From assembly GCA_036768485.1 (NCBI GenBank), contig JAVLUZ010000249.1, positions 620,001-684,000 of the forward strand: a DNA stretch of 64,000 nt. The letters run 5' to 3'. The DNA comes from Mermis nigrescens. Lineage: Eukaryota; Nematoda; Enoplea; Mermithida; Mermithidae. Shown in pieces: positions 21,170 through 64,000 of the stretch; position 1 is the first letter of the stretch, and each line of letters starts with the position of its first letter. The notes under the pieces are model-generated. The model had not been told where the DNA came from. It saw only the letters and a program-made list of their open reading frames with translations, and did not search any database. Position numbers and translations under genes: made by a program.

Positions 21170-23582
21170 ATTTTCTGGGTTGATTGGCTGGTTGATTAAT
21201 TGGTAGGTTGGTTGGCTAGCCGATTAGTCGATTGTTTGCCCGGTTTGTTAGTTAGTTGGATGGTTAGTTGATTCGTTGTCCGGCTGGTTGCTTAGCTTGT
21301 TGATCGGTTGGTTGGCTGCCTGCTTGGTTGATTGTTTGTTTGTTTGGATTAGTAGGTTGGATGGTTGATTGCTTGCTTAGGATGGTTGATTGGTTGGTTG
21401 GTTAGTTATTTAGCCGCTTGATTTAATTGGTTGGGTTATTGGTTGGTTAAGTTGTTGATTAGTTGGGCTGTTAGTTAGTTGGTTGGGTTGTTGGTAGGTT
21501 GCTCTGCTGCCTGATTGGTTGGTGAATTGATTGGTTAGTTGGTTAGCTGCCTGCTTGGTTGGTTGTTTAGATTGGTTGTTTGGTGATTGGTTGGTTATTT
21601 GCCCGGTTTGCTGGTTGGTCAGTTGGATAGCTGGCTGGCCAGGCGGTTGGCTGGCTGATTAGTTGGTTGGTTGGCTGGCTGACTGTTTGCTTGGTTGGTT
21701 AATTGGTTAGTTGACTGATAAGTTAGTTTGGTTGTTGGTTGGTTGGCCACTTAGTTAGCTGGTTAGCCAGTTAGTTACTTGGTTAATTGGCCGGTTGGTT
21801 ACTTGGTTGGGTTGTTAGTTGGTTGCTCGATTGGGGTTGGTTGTCTGCTCCTTTGGTTGGTGGTTGATTGATTACCCGATTTGTTGGTTCCTTAGTTGAT
21901 TTATTGGTTGATTGATTGGGTTGGCCAGTTGGTTGGTTGGTTAGTTGGTTGATAAGTCAGTTGGTTAGTTGGTTGATAAGTCAGTTGGTTCGTTGGTTGG
22001 TTGGTTGATTGGTTAATTGGTGGGTTAGTTAGTTGGTTGGCCATTTAGTTGGTTGGTTGGTTGACCATTTAGTTCGCTGGTTTGGTTGGCTGGTTGGTTA
22101 GTTGGTTGGCCATTTAGTTGGTTGGTTGGTTGGCTATTTAGTTGGTTGGTTAGTTAATTGGTTGGCCATTTAGTTCATTGGTTGGTTGGTTGGTTGGCCA
22201 TTTGGTTCGTTGGTTGGTTGGCCATTTAGTTGGCTGGTTGGTTGGTTAGTTCGTTGGCCATTTAGTCGGTTGGTTGGTTGGCTATTTAGTTGTTTGGTTG
22301 GCCATTTAGTTGGTTGGTTGGTTGGTTGGTTGGTTGATTAGCTTGCGTTTTACTTAGTTGGTTAGGGTTGGTTGGTTGACTGGTTGGTTGGCCCTTTAGT
22401 TGGTTGGCTAATTGGCTGGTTAGTTGCTTAGTTAGCCATTTAGTTGGCTAGTTGATTGGTTGGCCATTCAGTCAGCTGGTTGGTTGGCTGGTTGGTTAGT
22501 TGGTTGGCCACTTAGTTGGTTGGTTGGGCGGTTGACTATTTAGTTGCTTGCTTAGTTGGTTGATTGGCCATTTAGTTGGTTGGTTGGTTGGTTGGCCATT
22601 TGGTTGGTTGGTTGCTTGATTGCTTGGTTGGCTGGCCTTTTATTTACTTGGTTGGTTGGTTGGCTGACTGGTTGGTTTGTCATTTAGTTGGTTGGCTAAT
22701 TGCTTTGTTAGTTGGTTGGTTGGCCATTTAATTGATTGATTGGTTGGTTGGCTATTTAGTTGGCTGGTTGGGTGGTTGGTTGGTTAATGGTTGGTTGGTT
22801 GGTTGGTTGGTTGGTTGGTTGGTTGGTTGGTTGGTTGGTTGGTTGGTTGGTTGGTTGGTTGGTTGATTGGTTGGTTGGTATAGTTAGGTTGGTTGATTGG
22901 TTGGTTGGTTGGTTGGTTGAGTGGTTGGTTGGCTGGTTGGTTGGTTGGTTGGTTGGTTGGTTGGTTGGTTGGTTGGTTGGTTGGTTGGTTGGTTGGTTGG
23001 TTGGTTGGTTGGTTGGTTGGTTGGTTGGTTGGTTGGCTGGTTGGTTGGTTGGTTATTTAGTTGGTTGATTGGTTGCTTTATAGTTAGGTTGGTTGATTGG
23101 TTGGTTGGTTGGTTGGTTGGTTGGCTGGTTGGTTGGTTGGTTTGTTGGTTTGTTGGTTTGTTGGTTGGTTGGTTGGTTGGTTGGTTGGTTGGTTGGTTGG
23201 TTGGTTGGTTGGTTGGTTATTGGTTGGTTGGTTGGCCATTTAGTTGGTTGATTGGTTGGTTGATTGGTAGGTTGGTTGATTGGTTGCTTGATTGGTTTGG
23301 TTACTTGGTTGGTTGTTGGTTGGTTGGCTGATTGGTGGGTTGGTTGGTAGGTTAGTTGGTTGGTTAGTTGGTCGGTTGTTTGGTTGGCTGGTTGGTTGGT
23401 TGGTTGGTTGGTTGGTAGATTCGTTGGTTGGTTTGTTCGTTGGTTCGTTGGTTGGTTGGTTGGCTAGCTGGTTGGTTGGTTGGCCATTTACTTGGTTGAT
23501 TGGTTGGTTGATTGGTTGGTTGATTGGTTGGTTGATTGGTAGGTTGGTTGATTGGTTGGTTGATTGATTGGTTGGTTGGTCG
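21170..23582 (+). repeat. (TTGG)n tetranucleotide tract, left part
   Basis: About 2.4 kb of TTGG/GGTT repeats, degenerate at the left and nearly pure at about 22790-23040. In the middle part a higher-order unit GGCCATTTAGTTGGTTGG recurs every few tens of bases. Because the period is not a multiple of three and has no stop, long open frames arise on both strands (GWLV repeats on +, NQPT repeats on -); they are not genes. Confidence 0.95.
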
Positions 23583-24183
23583 TAGTGATCGACTGGAGAT
23601 CCGGCTCCGGCCTCCGGCAAATCCGGCCATTTTTTCCACTCCGGTGCTCCGGCCGGAGGACATCCAAAAATCGGCTGGAGGCCGGAGAATTTTTTTGTTT
23701 TTTGCATAGTGACTGAACGTACTAATTGCTGACATTATGCTTCTTAAATTAAGTCAGAGCACAATATAATAGCAGACAACGGAAATAACACCAAATAAAG
23801 TGTCCATCACCACCACAATCGTAAAATGTTAATTTTTAGGAAAAAACGAAAATGAAAATAAAAGAAAAATTGTGAAAATCGCTGCAGTAAACTCCTGTTA
23901 ACACTGGAAGTCATAGGGTAGCATAAGATGCAGTCTGGCCTGCACTGCACATGCTATACTGATTTTCCAGATAATGTTGCTGTCCATTCTGTACATCATA
24001 TTCGCGGTTCATTGAACATAATATAGTATGTAATGTACCTATGTATATACGGTCACATACCATCATGCTTTAACATCAAATATTGCCTATTGACGCTTTC
24101 TTTAGGGCAGGCTAAGGAGACAACAGCTTTTTTCTTAATAAAAGCATTGAATAAAATTTTGTTGGATGTGTAGTCTATTTTAC

Positions 24184-25855
24184 CAGTTGCGGATCTAGAA
24201 CTTTCCTAAGGGGGCGGTATCCCTACTTTTCCAAGAACAGCCAAAAATAGGTCCGAAAATTTGCCCTCAAAGCGCGACATAGCGTTTTTTCAGTGTTTTA
24301 CATTGTATACTTTCACATAAAATCACTTTTGACGCAATATTTTTTCCAAAAATTTTAAAGTTTTAGACAATTTTGTGTGAAAAAAATCATTAAATTTCTT
24401 TGACTTCAACAAAAACCTGACGCGAAGCGCCGGAAAATTTGTGAAATTAAAGTGGATAGATGTAAAGAAACATGATTTATTGCTTGATGCGAATTTTAGA
24501 CCTTTTTAGCAGTTTTTATCTTACCAAAAATATTTGTACATGTACAAAGACGGCCCCGAAAAGTCTTTGTACATGGGGAAAAATCTTTGCCAAACATAAA
24601 AAACCGTGCTTCTAGGTCGCCAAAAAAGTAAATAAATGTCATTAATACATAGGTATCATCCGGCGCGTAGTGCCGGAAAAATTTGAGAAATTATGCTCAC
24701 TGACGGCCAGAAATCATTGCAAATTGCATATCCATTCTTTAGGATTTTTCTAAGGGGGGCGGTATCCCAACTTTTCCTAAAACAGTCAAAAATAGGTACA
24801 AAAATTTGCCCCCAACGCGCGAAATAGCGTTTTTTTCGGTTACATTGTGTACTTTCACATAAAATCACTTAAGCAATATTTTTTCTAAAAATTTTGAAAT
24901 TTTCGACAATTTTGTGCGAGAAAATCATTAACTTTCTATGACTTCATAAAAATCTGGCGCGAAGCGCCGGAAAACTTGTGAAATCAAGGCGGATAGACGT
25001 CTAGAAGCAGTCAGGGTTTTTTGTACAACGTCCGTTTGTACATGTACAAAAGATCGTCCCCAAAAGCCTTTGTACATTTTGCACACACAAATTTTCAGGT
25101 ACAATTATATGGTACAGTAGCGATTTTAGTGTGGTAAAAATAGAGTTGTTCGAATTTTGGTAGTGTGTTTTATGTAATTTCTGGGTCTCTTAGGCCAAAA
25201 ATCACTAAGAATCGTAAAACGGCGCAAAGCGCCGAAAAATTTGACATTTTTCCTTTTGAAATGCAATTTCTGCCATTATAAAGATATATAGAACACACAA
25301 TTGCTCATTTCGGCGCGAAGCGCCGAAAATGTTTTTCAATTACTGACGTTTTTTGCAATTTCTGTCTTCCCAAAAATCTTTGTACAAGTACAAAGACAGT
25401 CCCAAAAAATCATTGTACATTGGGAAAAATTTTTGCTGACTGCTAGATTTCTTGTATTTATAGCATTTGATGCGAAACATCAAAATTTTTAAGCGAAAAT
25501 AGAAGAAAACTGCAAAAATAGCTATTTCAGCTGTAAAAATTGCTTTGAAACCTACATGAACAGATAGATAATGGCTTCCAGATCGCCAAGAAAGTAAATA
25601 AATCTCATTAATAGGTACATATCATCCGACGCATAGCGCCAGAAAAATTTTGAGAAATTATGGTCACTGACGGCCAAAAATCATTGCAAATTGCATATCC
25701 ATTCTTTATCTCGCTAAATATTTTTGGCCAAGCTGGGGGGCGGCCACCCCCGCCCTCCTCCTTAAATCCACCCCTGCATTCTTTATCTCGCCAAATATTT
25801 TTGGCCAATGGGGGGCAGCCGCCCCCCCCCGCCGTCCCCCTTACATCCGCCTCTG
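24184..25855 (-). mobile_element. 1.7-kb nested element, GCGGATYYAGG family
   Basis: Left end CAGTTGCGGATCTAG, right end ACATCCGCCTCTG. The flanks TATTTTAC and TATTTCAT match at 6 of 8. The interior matches, inverted, the repeats at 14601-15543 and 53552-55520, with several CCGGCGCGAAGCGCCGG-like hairpins (about 24420, 24661, 24955). Confidence 0.72.
25015..25445 (-). mobile_element. GTACAAAG-family MITE, inverted and nested third level
   Basis: From GGGTTTTTTGTACAACGTCC to CATTGTACATTGGGAAAAA, in the family order but reversed, with hairpins near 25222 and 25312. Termini are blurred and no target duplication is clear. It lies within 24184-25855, itself within 23583-26070. Confidence 0.75.
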
Positions 25856-26078
25856 TATTTCATATAACTAACTAGCTGATATGCAGTTAAGATGCATGTG
25901 CACTATGGTCTAGGTCTTGGTCACAAAGATGTCCTATCTATCCGCACGTGTAAAATTATATTTCTCCGGCTCCGGCCTCCGGCTCCGGCTCCAGCCGGAG
26001 AAACATGGTTCAATCCGGCTCCGGCCGGATCTCCGGCTCCGGCCATTTTGGCCGCTCCGGTCGATCACTAGTTGGTCG

Positions 26079-27365
26079 ATTGGTTGGTTGATTGGTTGGT
26101 TGGTTGATTGGTTGATTGATTGATTGGTTGGTTGGTTGGTTGGCTGGTTGGTTGGTTGGTTGGTTGGTTAGTTGGTTGGTTGGTTAGTTGGTTGGTTGGT
26201 TGGTTAGACATTTAGTTGGTTGGTTGGACATTTAGTTGGTTGGTTAGGTGGTTGATTGGTTGGTTGGTTGGTTGGTTAATTGGTAGCTTGGTTGGTTGGT
26301 TGGTTGGTTGGTTGGTTGGCTAGCTGGTTGGTTGGCCATTTAGTTGGTTGATTGGTTGGTTGATTGGTAGGTTGGTTGATTGGTTGCTTGATTGGTTGGT
26401 TAGTTGGTTGGTTGTTGGTTGGTTGGCTGATTGGTAGGTTGGTTGGTAGGTTGGTTGGTTGGTTAGTTGGTTGGTTGTTTGGTTGGCTGGTTGGTTGGTT
26501 GGTTGGTTGGTTAGTTGGTAGGTTCGTTGGTTGGTTAGTTTGTTGGTTGGTTGGTTGGTTGGTTGGTTGGTTGGTTGGCTAGCTGGTTGGTTGGCTGGCC
26601 ATTTAGTTGGTTGATTGGTTGGTTGATTGGTTGGTTGATTGGCTGGTTGATTGGTTGGTTGATTGGTATGTTGGTTGATTGGTTGGTTGATTGATTGGTT
26701 GGTTGGTCAATTGGTTGGTTGATCGGTAGGTTGGTTGATTGCTTGGTTGATTGGTTGGTTGGTTGGTTGGCTGGTTGGTTGGTTGGTTGGTTGGTTATTT
26801 GGTTGGTTCGTTAGTTGGTTGGTTGGTTGGTTGGACATTTAGTTGGTTGGACATTTAGTTGGTTGGTTAGCTGGTTGATTGGTTGGTTGGTTGGTTGGCT
26901 GGTTGGTTAGTTGGTTGATTGGTTGGTTGGTAGGTTGGTTGGTTGCTTTGTTAGTTGGTTGGTTGGTTGGTTGGTTTATGGTTGGTTTGTTGGTTGGTTG
27001 GTTGGCCATTAAGTTGGTTGATTGGTTGGCTGATTGGTAGCTTGGTTGATTGGTTGGTTGGTTGATTGGTAGGTTGATTGGTAGGTTGGTTGGTTGTTGG
27101 TTGGTTGGTTGGTTAGTTGGTTGGTTAGCCATTTAGTTGGTTGGTTAGCTGGTTAGTTGGTTGGTTGGTTAGTTGGTTGGTTGGTTGGTTGGTTGGTTGG
27201 TTGGTTGGTTGGTTGGTTGGTTGGTCGGTTGGTTGGTTGGTTGGTTGGTTGATTGGTAGGTAGGTTGGTTGGTTGGTTGATTGGTTGGTTAGTTAATTAA
27301 TTGGATAGTTGACTGGCCAGCTAGTTGGTTGATTGGTTGGCCTCTTGGTTAGCTGGTTGATTGAT
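26079..27365 (+). repeat. (TTGG)n tetranucleotide tract, right part
   Basis: Continuation of the tract interrupted at 23583, with the same GGCCATTTAGTTGG variants, ending in TTGATTGATTTTAATTG. Open frames on either strand are by-products of the repeat. Confidence 0.95.
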
Positions 27366-27528
27366 TTTAATTGATTATTCATTATCTCTGAATCTTTCCT
27401 TATCATTCTTTTCACTATTATTCCAATTCAAACCTTAATTTTCTATGGCCACCGGCTACAGGTTCTGTGGGTACCGGGTGGCCACAGGGTGGCCACAGTG
27501 GACGGTATTCCCCACCTATGGTTGCAAC

Positions 27529-28763
27529 TAGGGATCGACCGGAGGTCCATTTTTTCCTCCGGGCCGGAGCCGGAGCTCCGGCCATCGTCACCTCCGGCTC
27601 CGGCCGGAGCCGGAGCCGGAGGCCGAAGGCCAGAGGCCGGAAGTAAAGTTAGAATTTTCAGTGAACTAGAATTTTCACAAGCCGTAAATATAATTCATAT
27701 GATGTACTGTACAGTATATAGGTTTGTATAAATATGTACATTGCTCATGGATAAGTAAAAGATCTGTAGAAGTGAATGTTTATTATCTAGCCATGCATTT
27801 GTATACCCAAATAAACATAGCATAAAGAGCTTAGCAATGTGTCTGTATGTACTTATATCTACAATCTGTAATAGCTCAAAAAGTAAGTGAGCAGACTACG
27901 TCGCACCAAGTTTGTTATTCTGTCACTCGTAAGAGATTTATATCCATTTGTGCCCTGAATTAACGCGGACTCGGCTCGCTTTACAATCTGAAATATTCTC
28001 GTTTATTATTAAGCAAAATATATGATATTATACTTTACCAATGGTGCATTCACAATGCCACATTAGTGTTCACATTCACAGCTTCACTTATTAAACCTGT
28101 GTTTGTACAACATACATTCCCATAGGGGGGGTGAGGGGGGGGTATTACCCCCACCTCAGGGTCCGAGACTTGAATCACTGTCGGACGATTTCGAGCTATC
28201 AAACATTTTCTGCACGATTTTTAGGTATAAAAGCTGCGAAGATACTAAAATTTTTTCGGCGCTTCGCGCCGACTAATACATTTCTGTTTTGTTTACCCAT
28301 AAAATACCTAGAATGAACTTAAAATGATCTGAAAAGTCGAAATTTTTTATGAATTCTCATATTTTTTACTTACAAGAGTGGCGAAACTAGTCGGAATGGT
28401 ACAAAAAGTAGTTAAAAATACAGTTTTTTCACATTAAAACATGCTATATAGGACGTTTAAGCCATTTTTCATATTTGACTTGCAAAAAAGGGTAGACTCT
28501 AAATTTAGTGGTCCTAAATTTTGGGATTTCACCCCCTGAACTTTCGACCTTGGGAAACTATGTTGTACAAATTCACAAAATAGGCAATCTGAGTGCTAAG
28601 CTTCAAAAGAAAAGAAGAGCGTTATAGCATTGAATGATTCGGTTCAAAAAACCTCCGGCCTCCGGCCCCTTTTTTATACCTCCGGCCGCTGGAGGCCGGA
28701 GGACCAAAAAATGCCGGAGGAGCCGGAGGCCGGAGCCGGAGCCGGAGCTCCGGTCGATCCCTA
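27529..28763. mobile_element. 1.2-kb hAT-like non-autonomous element
   Basis: The termini TAGGGATCGACCGGAG and CTCCGGTCGATCCCTA are perfect inverse complements, and the flanks GTTGCAAC (27521-27528 and 28764-28771) are identical. Long G+C-rich CCGGAGCCGG repeats lie next to each end. The interior (28128-28600) resembles 34960-35345, with a CGGCGCTTCGCGCCG hairpin near 28257. No transposase remains. Confidence 0.92.
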
Positions 28764-28771
28764 GTTGCAAC

Positions 28772-29822
28772 ACATTTCAGGTATTTTGGGTACCTGTCTG
28801 GTTTATTTCCCACCGGGTTTTTTCTATGTTTTAAACATTAGGGTATATAACCACCGAATTTTTTCAATCGTTTTAACATTAGCGTCCTAGTTAGAAGCAG
28901 GGATGGAAAAAACCCAGATTTGAAAATTTTGAATTAAGGTTTTTGGGTTCTTTCTGGGTTTTTTGGTTTTTTTGAAGGGTTTTTGGGTTTTATTTGGGGT
29001 TTTTGGGTTTTTTCTAGTGGAAATGGCCACTAGAACCTGGGAATACTTCCAACAGCTGCAAGACACGAAACAAATAAAGAGCAACAACTTTATTCAGCTA
29101 ATATTGAAATACAACAACAAAATCGATCGTTAAGGCTCGGACATTACCAGATTTTAGTAAAACAATGCACTGGCTCTCAAAAAAATATTAGGAAACAGGG
29201 ATGCCATATCAGGCTCGTAACCATTTTTCTATAAAATTTAATTGCACACTCGCAAGTATGTTTAGAAATGATCGAGTATAGATTTTGATAAAATCTTCAT
29301 ACACTGCTTTGTAATTGATACAAGAACATACTTGTGACTGTAATTTAGCCCAGCTACTCTATAGTATCCACTTCCTCTTCATCAAAATCTTGCTCAAATT
29401 CTGTGATTTTACAGTTTTATTGTCGGGGCATACCTAGTTGTATCACACTCGTATCTGTATGTCCTTTTGTTCAGTCGCTGTTTCATCATGTATTCGTGTT
29501 TTACCAAATTTCGTGTATTATTTCTGGACAATAAATATTTTCTTGTTCCTTTCTTGTTAACGGTGATATTGGCTTGATCACGACCTTAATTTCTTTGCCT
29601 ACAGGCTAAAAATTTATTAATTCGCGCTGAAAAGGGTAAAAATGTGATAATATTTCGGGCGCTAGATTGATTTCTTGCTGCCATACTTTCGATTGTATTT
29701 TATGTGTTTCACGGACTCCATAATAAAATATTTGTATTTATTTATTATTATTCATTATTGTGCCAAATCTAATAACACCAAATTTATCCACTGCAGTTGT
29801 ATTGACGGACGACTATCTCTAT
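28772..29822. other. Repeat fragments and anonymous sequence
   Basis: 28900-29030 is G/T-rich (GGGTTTTTTGG repeats) after CAGGGATGGAAAAAACCC, which looks like an element end. About 29430-29540 is the inverted copy of 3030-3140. No gene. Confidence 0.45.
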
Positions 29823-30246
29823 CAGGCCCGCCGTATCCATGATTTTGCTTTGGTGGGGGGGGCACGACCAAAATTTGTTAAAACGTAAGGGGGAACTAAA
29901 GGATGAAGTTCGTTTGCAAATTTTGCTACTCGGATACTTTAGTACGATGAGAATTCAACGGAAGCCATCTATTTCAGGGCTGGGGGTCTGTGTTGGCGCG
30001 CTCAAGCGTCCCCCAGCGGGGTCTGGGGCAGAGCCCAGAAAATTTTGTAAAAAGAGCACTTCCATTTTCAATCGTAAGGTTACATTTTTACAAAATCAGC
30101 CTAATCATGCTTCTGAATTCACCCTACAAATTTTTTGCCATTTTTGGCTAAAAAAAGCAAGGGAGTGAAGCAAAAATTCATTATAAAATTCTATTTTGGC
30201 GGGGGGGGGGCACGCGCCCCCTAATTTCCCCCTGGATACGGGCCTG
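29823..30246 (+). mobile_element. 424-bp MITE, CAGGCCCG family
   Basis: Left end CAGGCCCGCCGTATCCA, right end TGGATACGGGCCTG. The flanks ATCTCTAT and GTCTTTAT match at 6 of 8. Inside is the GCGCTCAAGCGTCCCC/CAGAGCCCAGAAAATTTTG module shared with 19125 and 36790. Non-coding. Confidence 0.72.
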
Positions 30247-30827
30247 GTCTTTATGATTGACTTATTCGCGGTATGAGTGCCATATTCTCTGCATGGCTTT
30301 ACCTAATAATTTTCTGCATCACCTACACGTAGGGCAAAAAAAATGAATTGAACATGTAAAAAGCCAAAATTTTCTGCCGTTCGTGCTTCGAACATGTTAA
30401 GAGCGAAAATGTTCTCCCTTCTGCGCTAATAAAGTACCTCATCAGGTAGTTTTCTGTATCCATTGCCTGAGAATGTTTAAATTTAATTTAACTGAAAATA
30501 GGTTAGAAACTGTATAAATTAAGATAGCCACCGAAATGTAAAAGTATATGCACTTCTGAATACGTAGAAAATTTTTTACATTTGCTCGAGCAATAAATGA
30601 AAAATAAGTTTGTAAAATACAAATTCAAATGAAAAGCAATAAACTTGATGCATGGTGCTAGTAATTTTTTAGAAACTTCTATATATTTCTCGTGTTGCAT
30701 CTTTAATCATTAGCGTCATTTTAATCATAATGTCAACATTTCATTTTCAGCCTTGCGAGCCTTGTTTACATGTATTTTTGATGAAACTATAAAATGGTGC
30801 TTTAATTTACGTTGGCGTTTAGCTGCA
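30247..30827 (+). promoter_or_regulatory. 5' flank and presumed leader of DHX8
   Basis: About 580 A+T-rich bases upstream of the chosen start. A pyrimidine-rich TTTCATTTTCAG ending at 30750 could be a 3' splice site of an upstream non-coding exon, in which case 30751-30827 would be leader. No CpG-rich island, TATA box or initiator can be assigned with confidence. Confidence 0.35.

Positions 30828-64000
<33,173 letters not shown>

Larger units (their letters stand above)
23583..26070. mobile_element. 2.5-kb hAT-like non-autonomous element inside (TTGG)n
   Basis: The termini TAGTGATCGACTGGAG and CTCCGGTCGATCACTA are inverse complements with one mismatch in 16. The flanks GTTGGTCG (23575-23582 and 26071-26078) are identical. 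Both ends carry CCGGCTCCGGCC-type G+C-rich repeats. The tetranucleotide tract resumes directly after it, so the target was the tract itself. The interior is non-coding and contains a nested element at 24184-25855. Confidence 0.9.

Noticed and set aside
22760..23331. Open frames of 91-155 codons encoding GWLV or NQPT repeats on both strands (also 26364-26582 and 26839-27132)
   Set aside because: They are the unavoidable translation of (TTGG)n, whose four-base period has no stop in any frame. No start context, codon bias or flanking gene structure supports them.
30753..30827. Upstream in-frame extension of DHX8 exon 1
   Set aside because: The frame is open but contains no ATG before 30828, and the added residues are not conserved in the family; treated as leader.

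Overview
This is a window of eukaryotic, almost certainly invertebrate animal, nuclear DNA: A+T-rich, crowded with repeats, and holding one split host gene with 14 GT-AG introns. The protein pieces read like a protostome/arthropod sequence, but I cannot name the species. Nothing in it looks bacterial, viral or organellar.

Layout. Bases 1-30 kb hold no host gene that I can support. They contain a decayed CR1/jockey-like LINE (1-1760), the relic of a hAT transposon with BED finger and dimerization-domain fragments (7615-9638), a 3.1-kb element made largely of minisatellites (11117-14215), tandem hairpin repeats (17430-19960), and a roughly 6-kb (TTGG)n tract (21170-27365) split by a 2.5-kb hAT-like insertion (23583-26070) that itself carries a nested element. 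From 30828 to the right edge runs, on the + strand, the spliceosomal DEAH-box helicase DHX8/PRP22. Fifteen exons join in phase to give 1,118 codons; the last is cut by the window edge, and I estimate roughly 110 C-terminal residues are missing.

Mobile DNA. The introns and the 5' flank are filled with non-autonomous DNA transposons. For at least ten I could match inverted termini and a perfect 8-bp target-site duplication by eye (3971-4213, 11117-14215, 23583-26070, 27529-28763, 31269-31708, 36279-37569, 43234-43611, 43690-44434, 52637-56003, 57302-57454, 58506-59199). Several more have 5-7 of 8 bases matching. This is the hAT-type signature. One intronic element is instead a Tc1/mariner-type palindromic MITE with a TA duplication (44475-44875). 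Insertions are nested up to three deep.

The most unusual signal is a short G+C-rich hairpin, typically (C)CGGCGC-NNN-GCGCCG(G), which recurs roughly fifty times across otherwise unrelated repeat families in A+T-rich DNA. Its loop varies while its stem is kept, including one compensatory double change. No gene cluster or novel enzymatic system is visible; the novelty here is in repeat biology and in lineage-specific features of DHX8.
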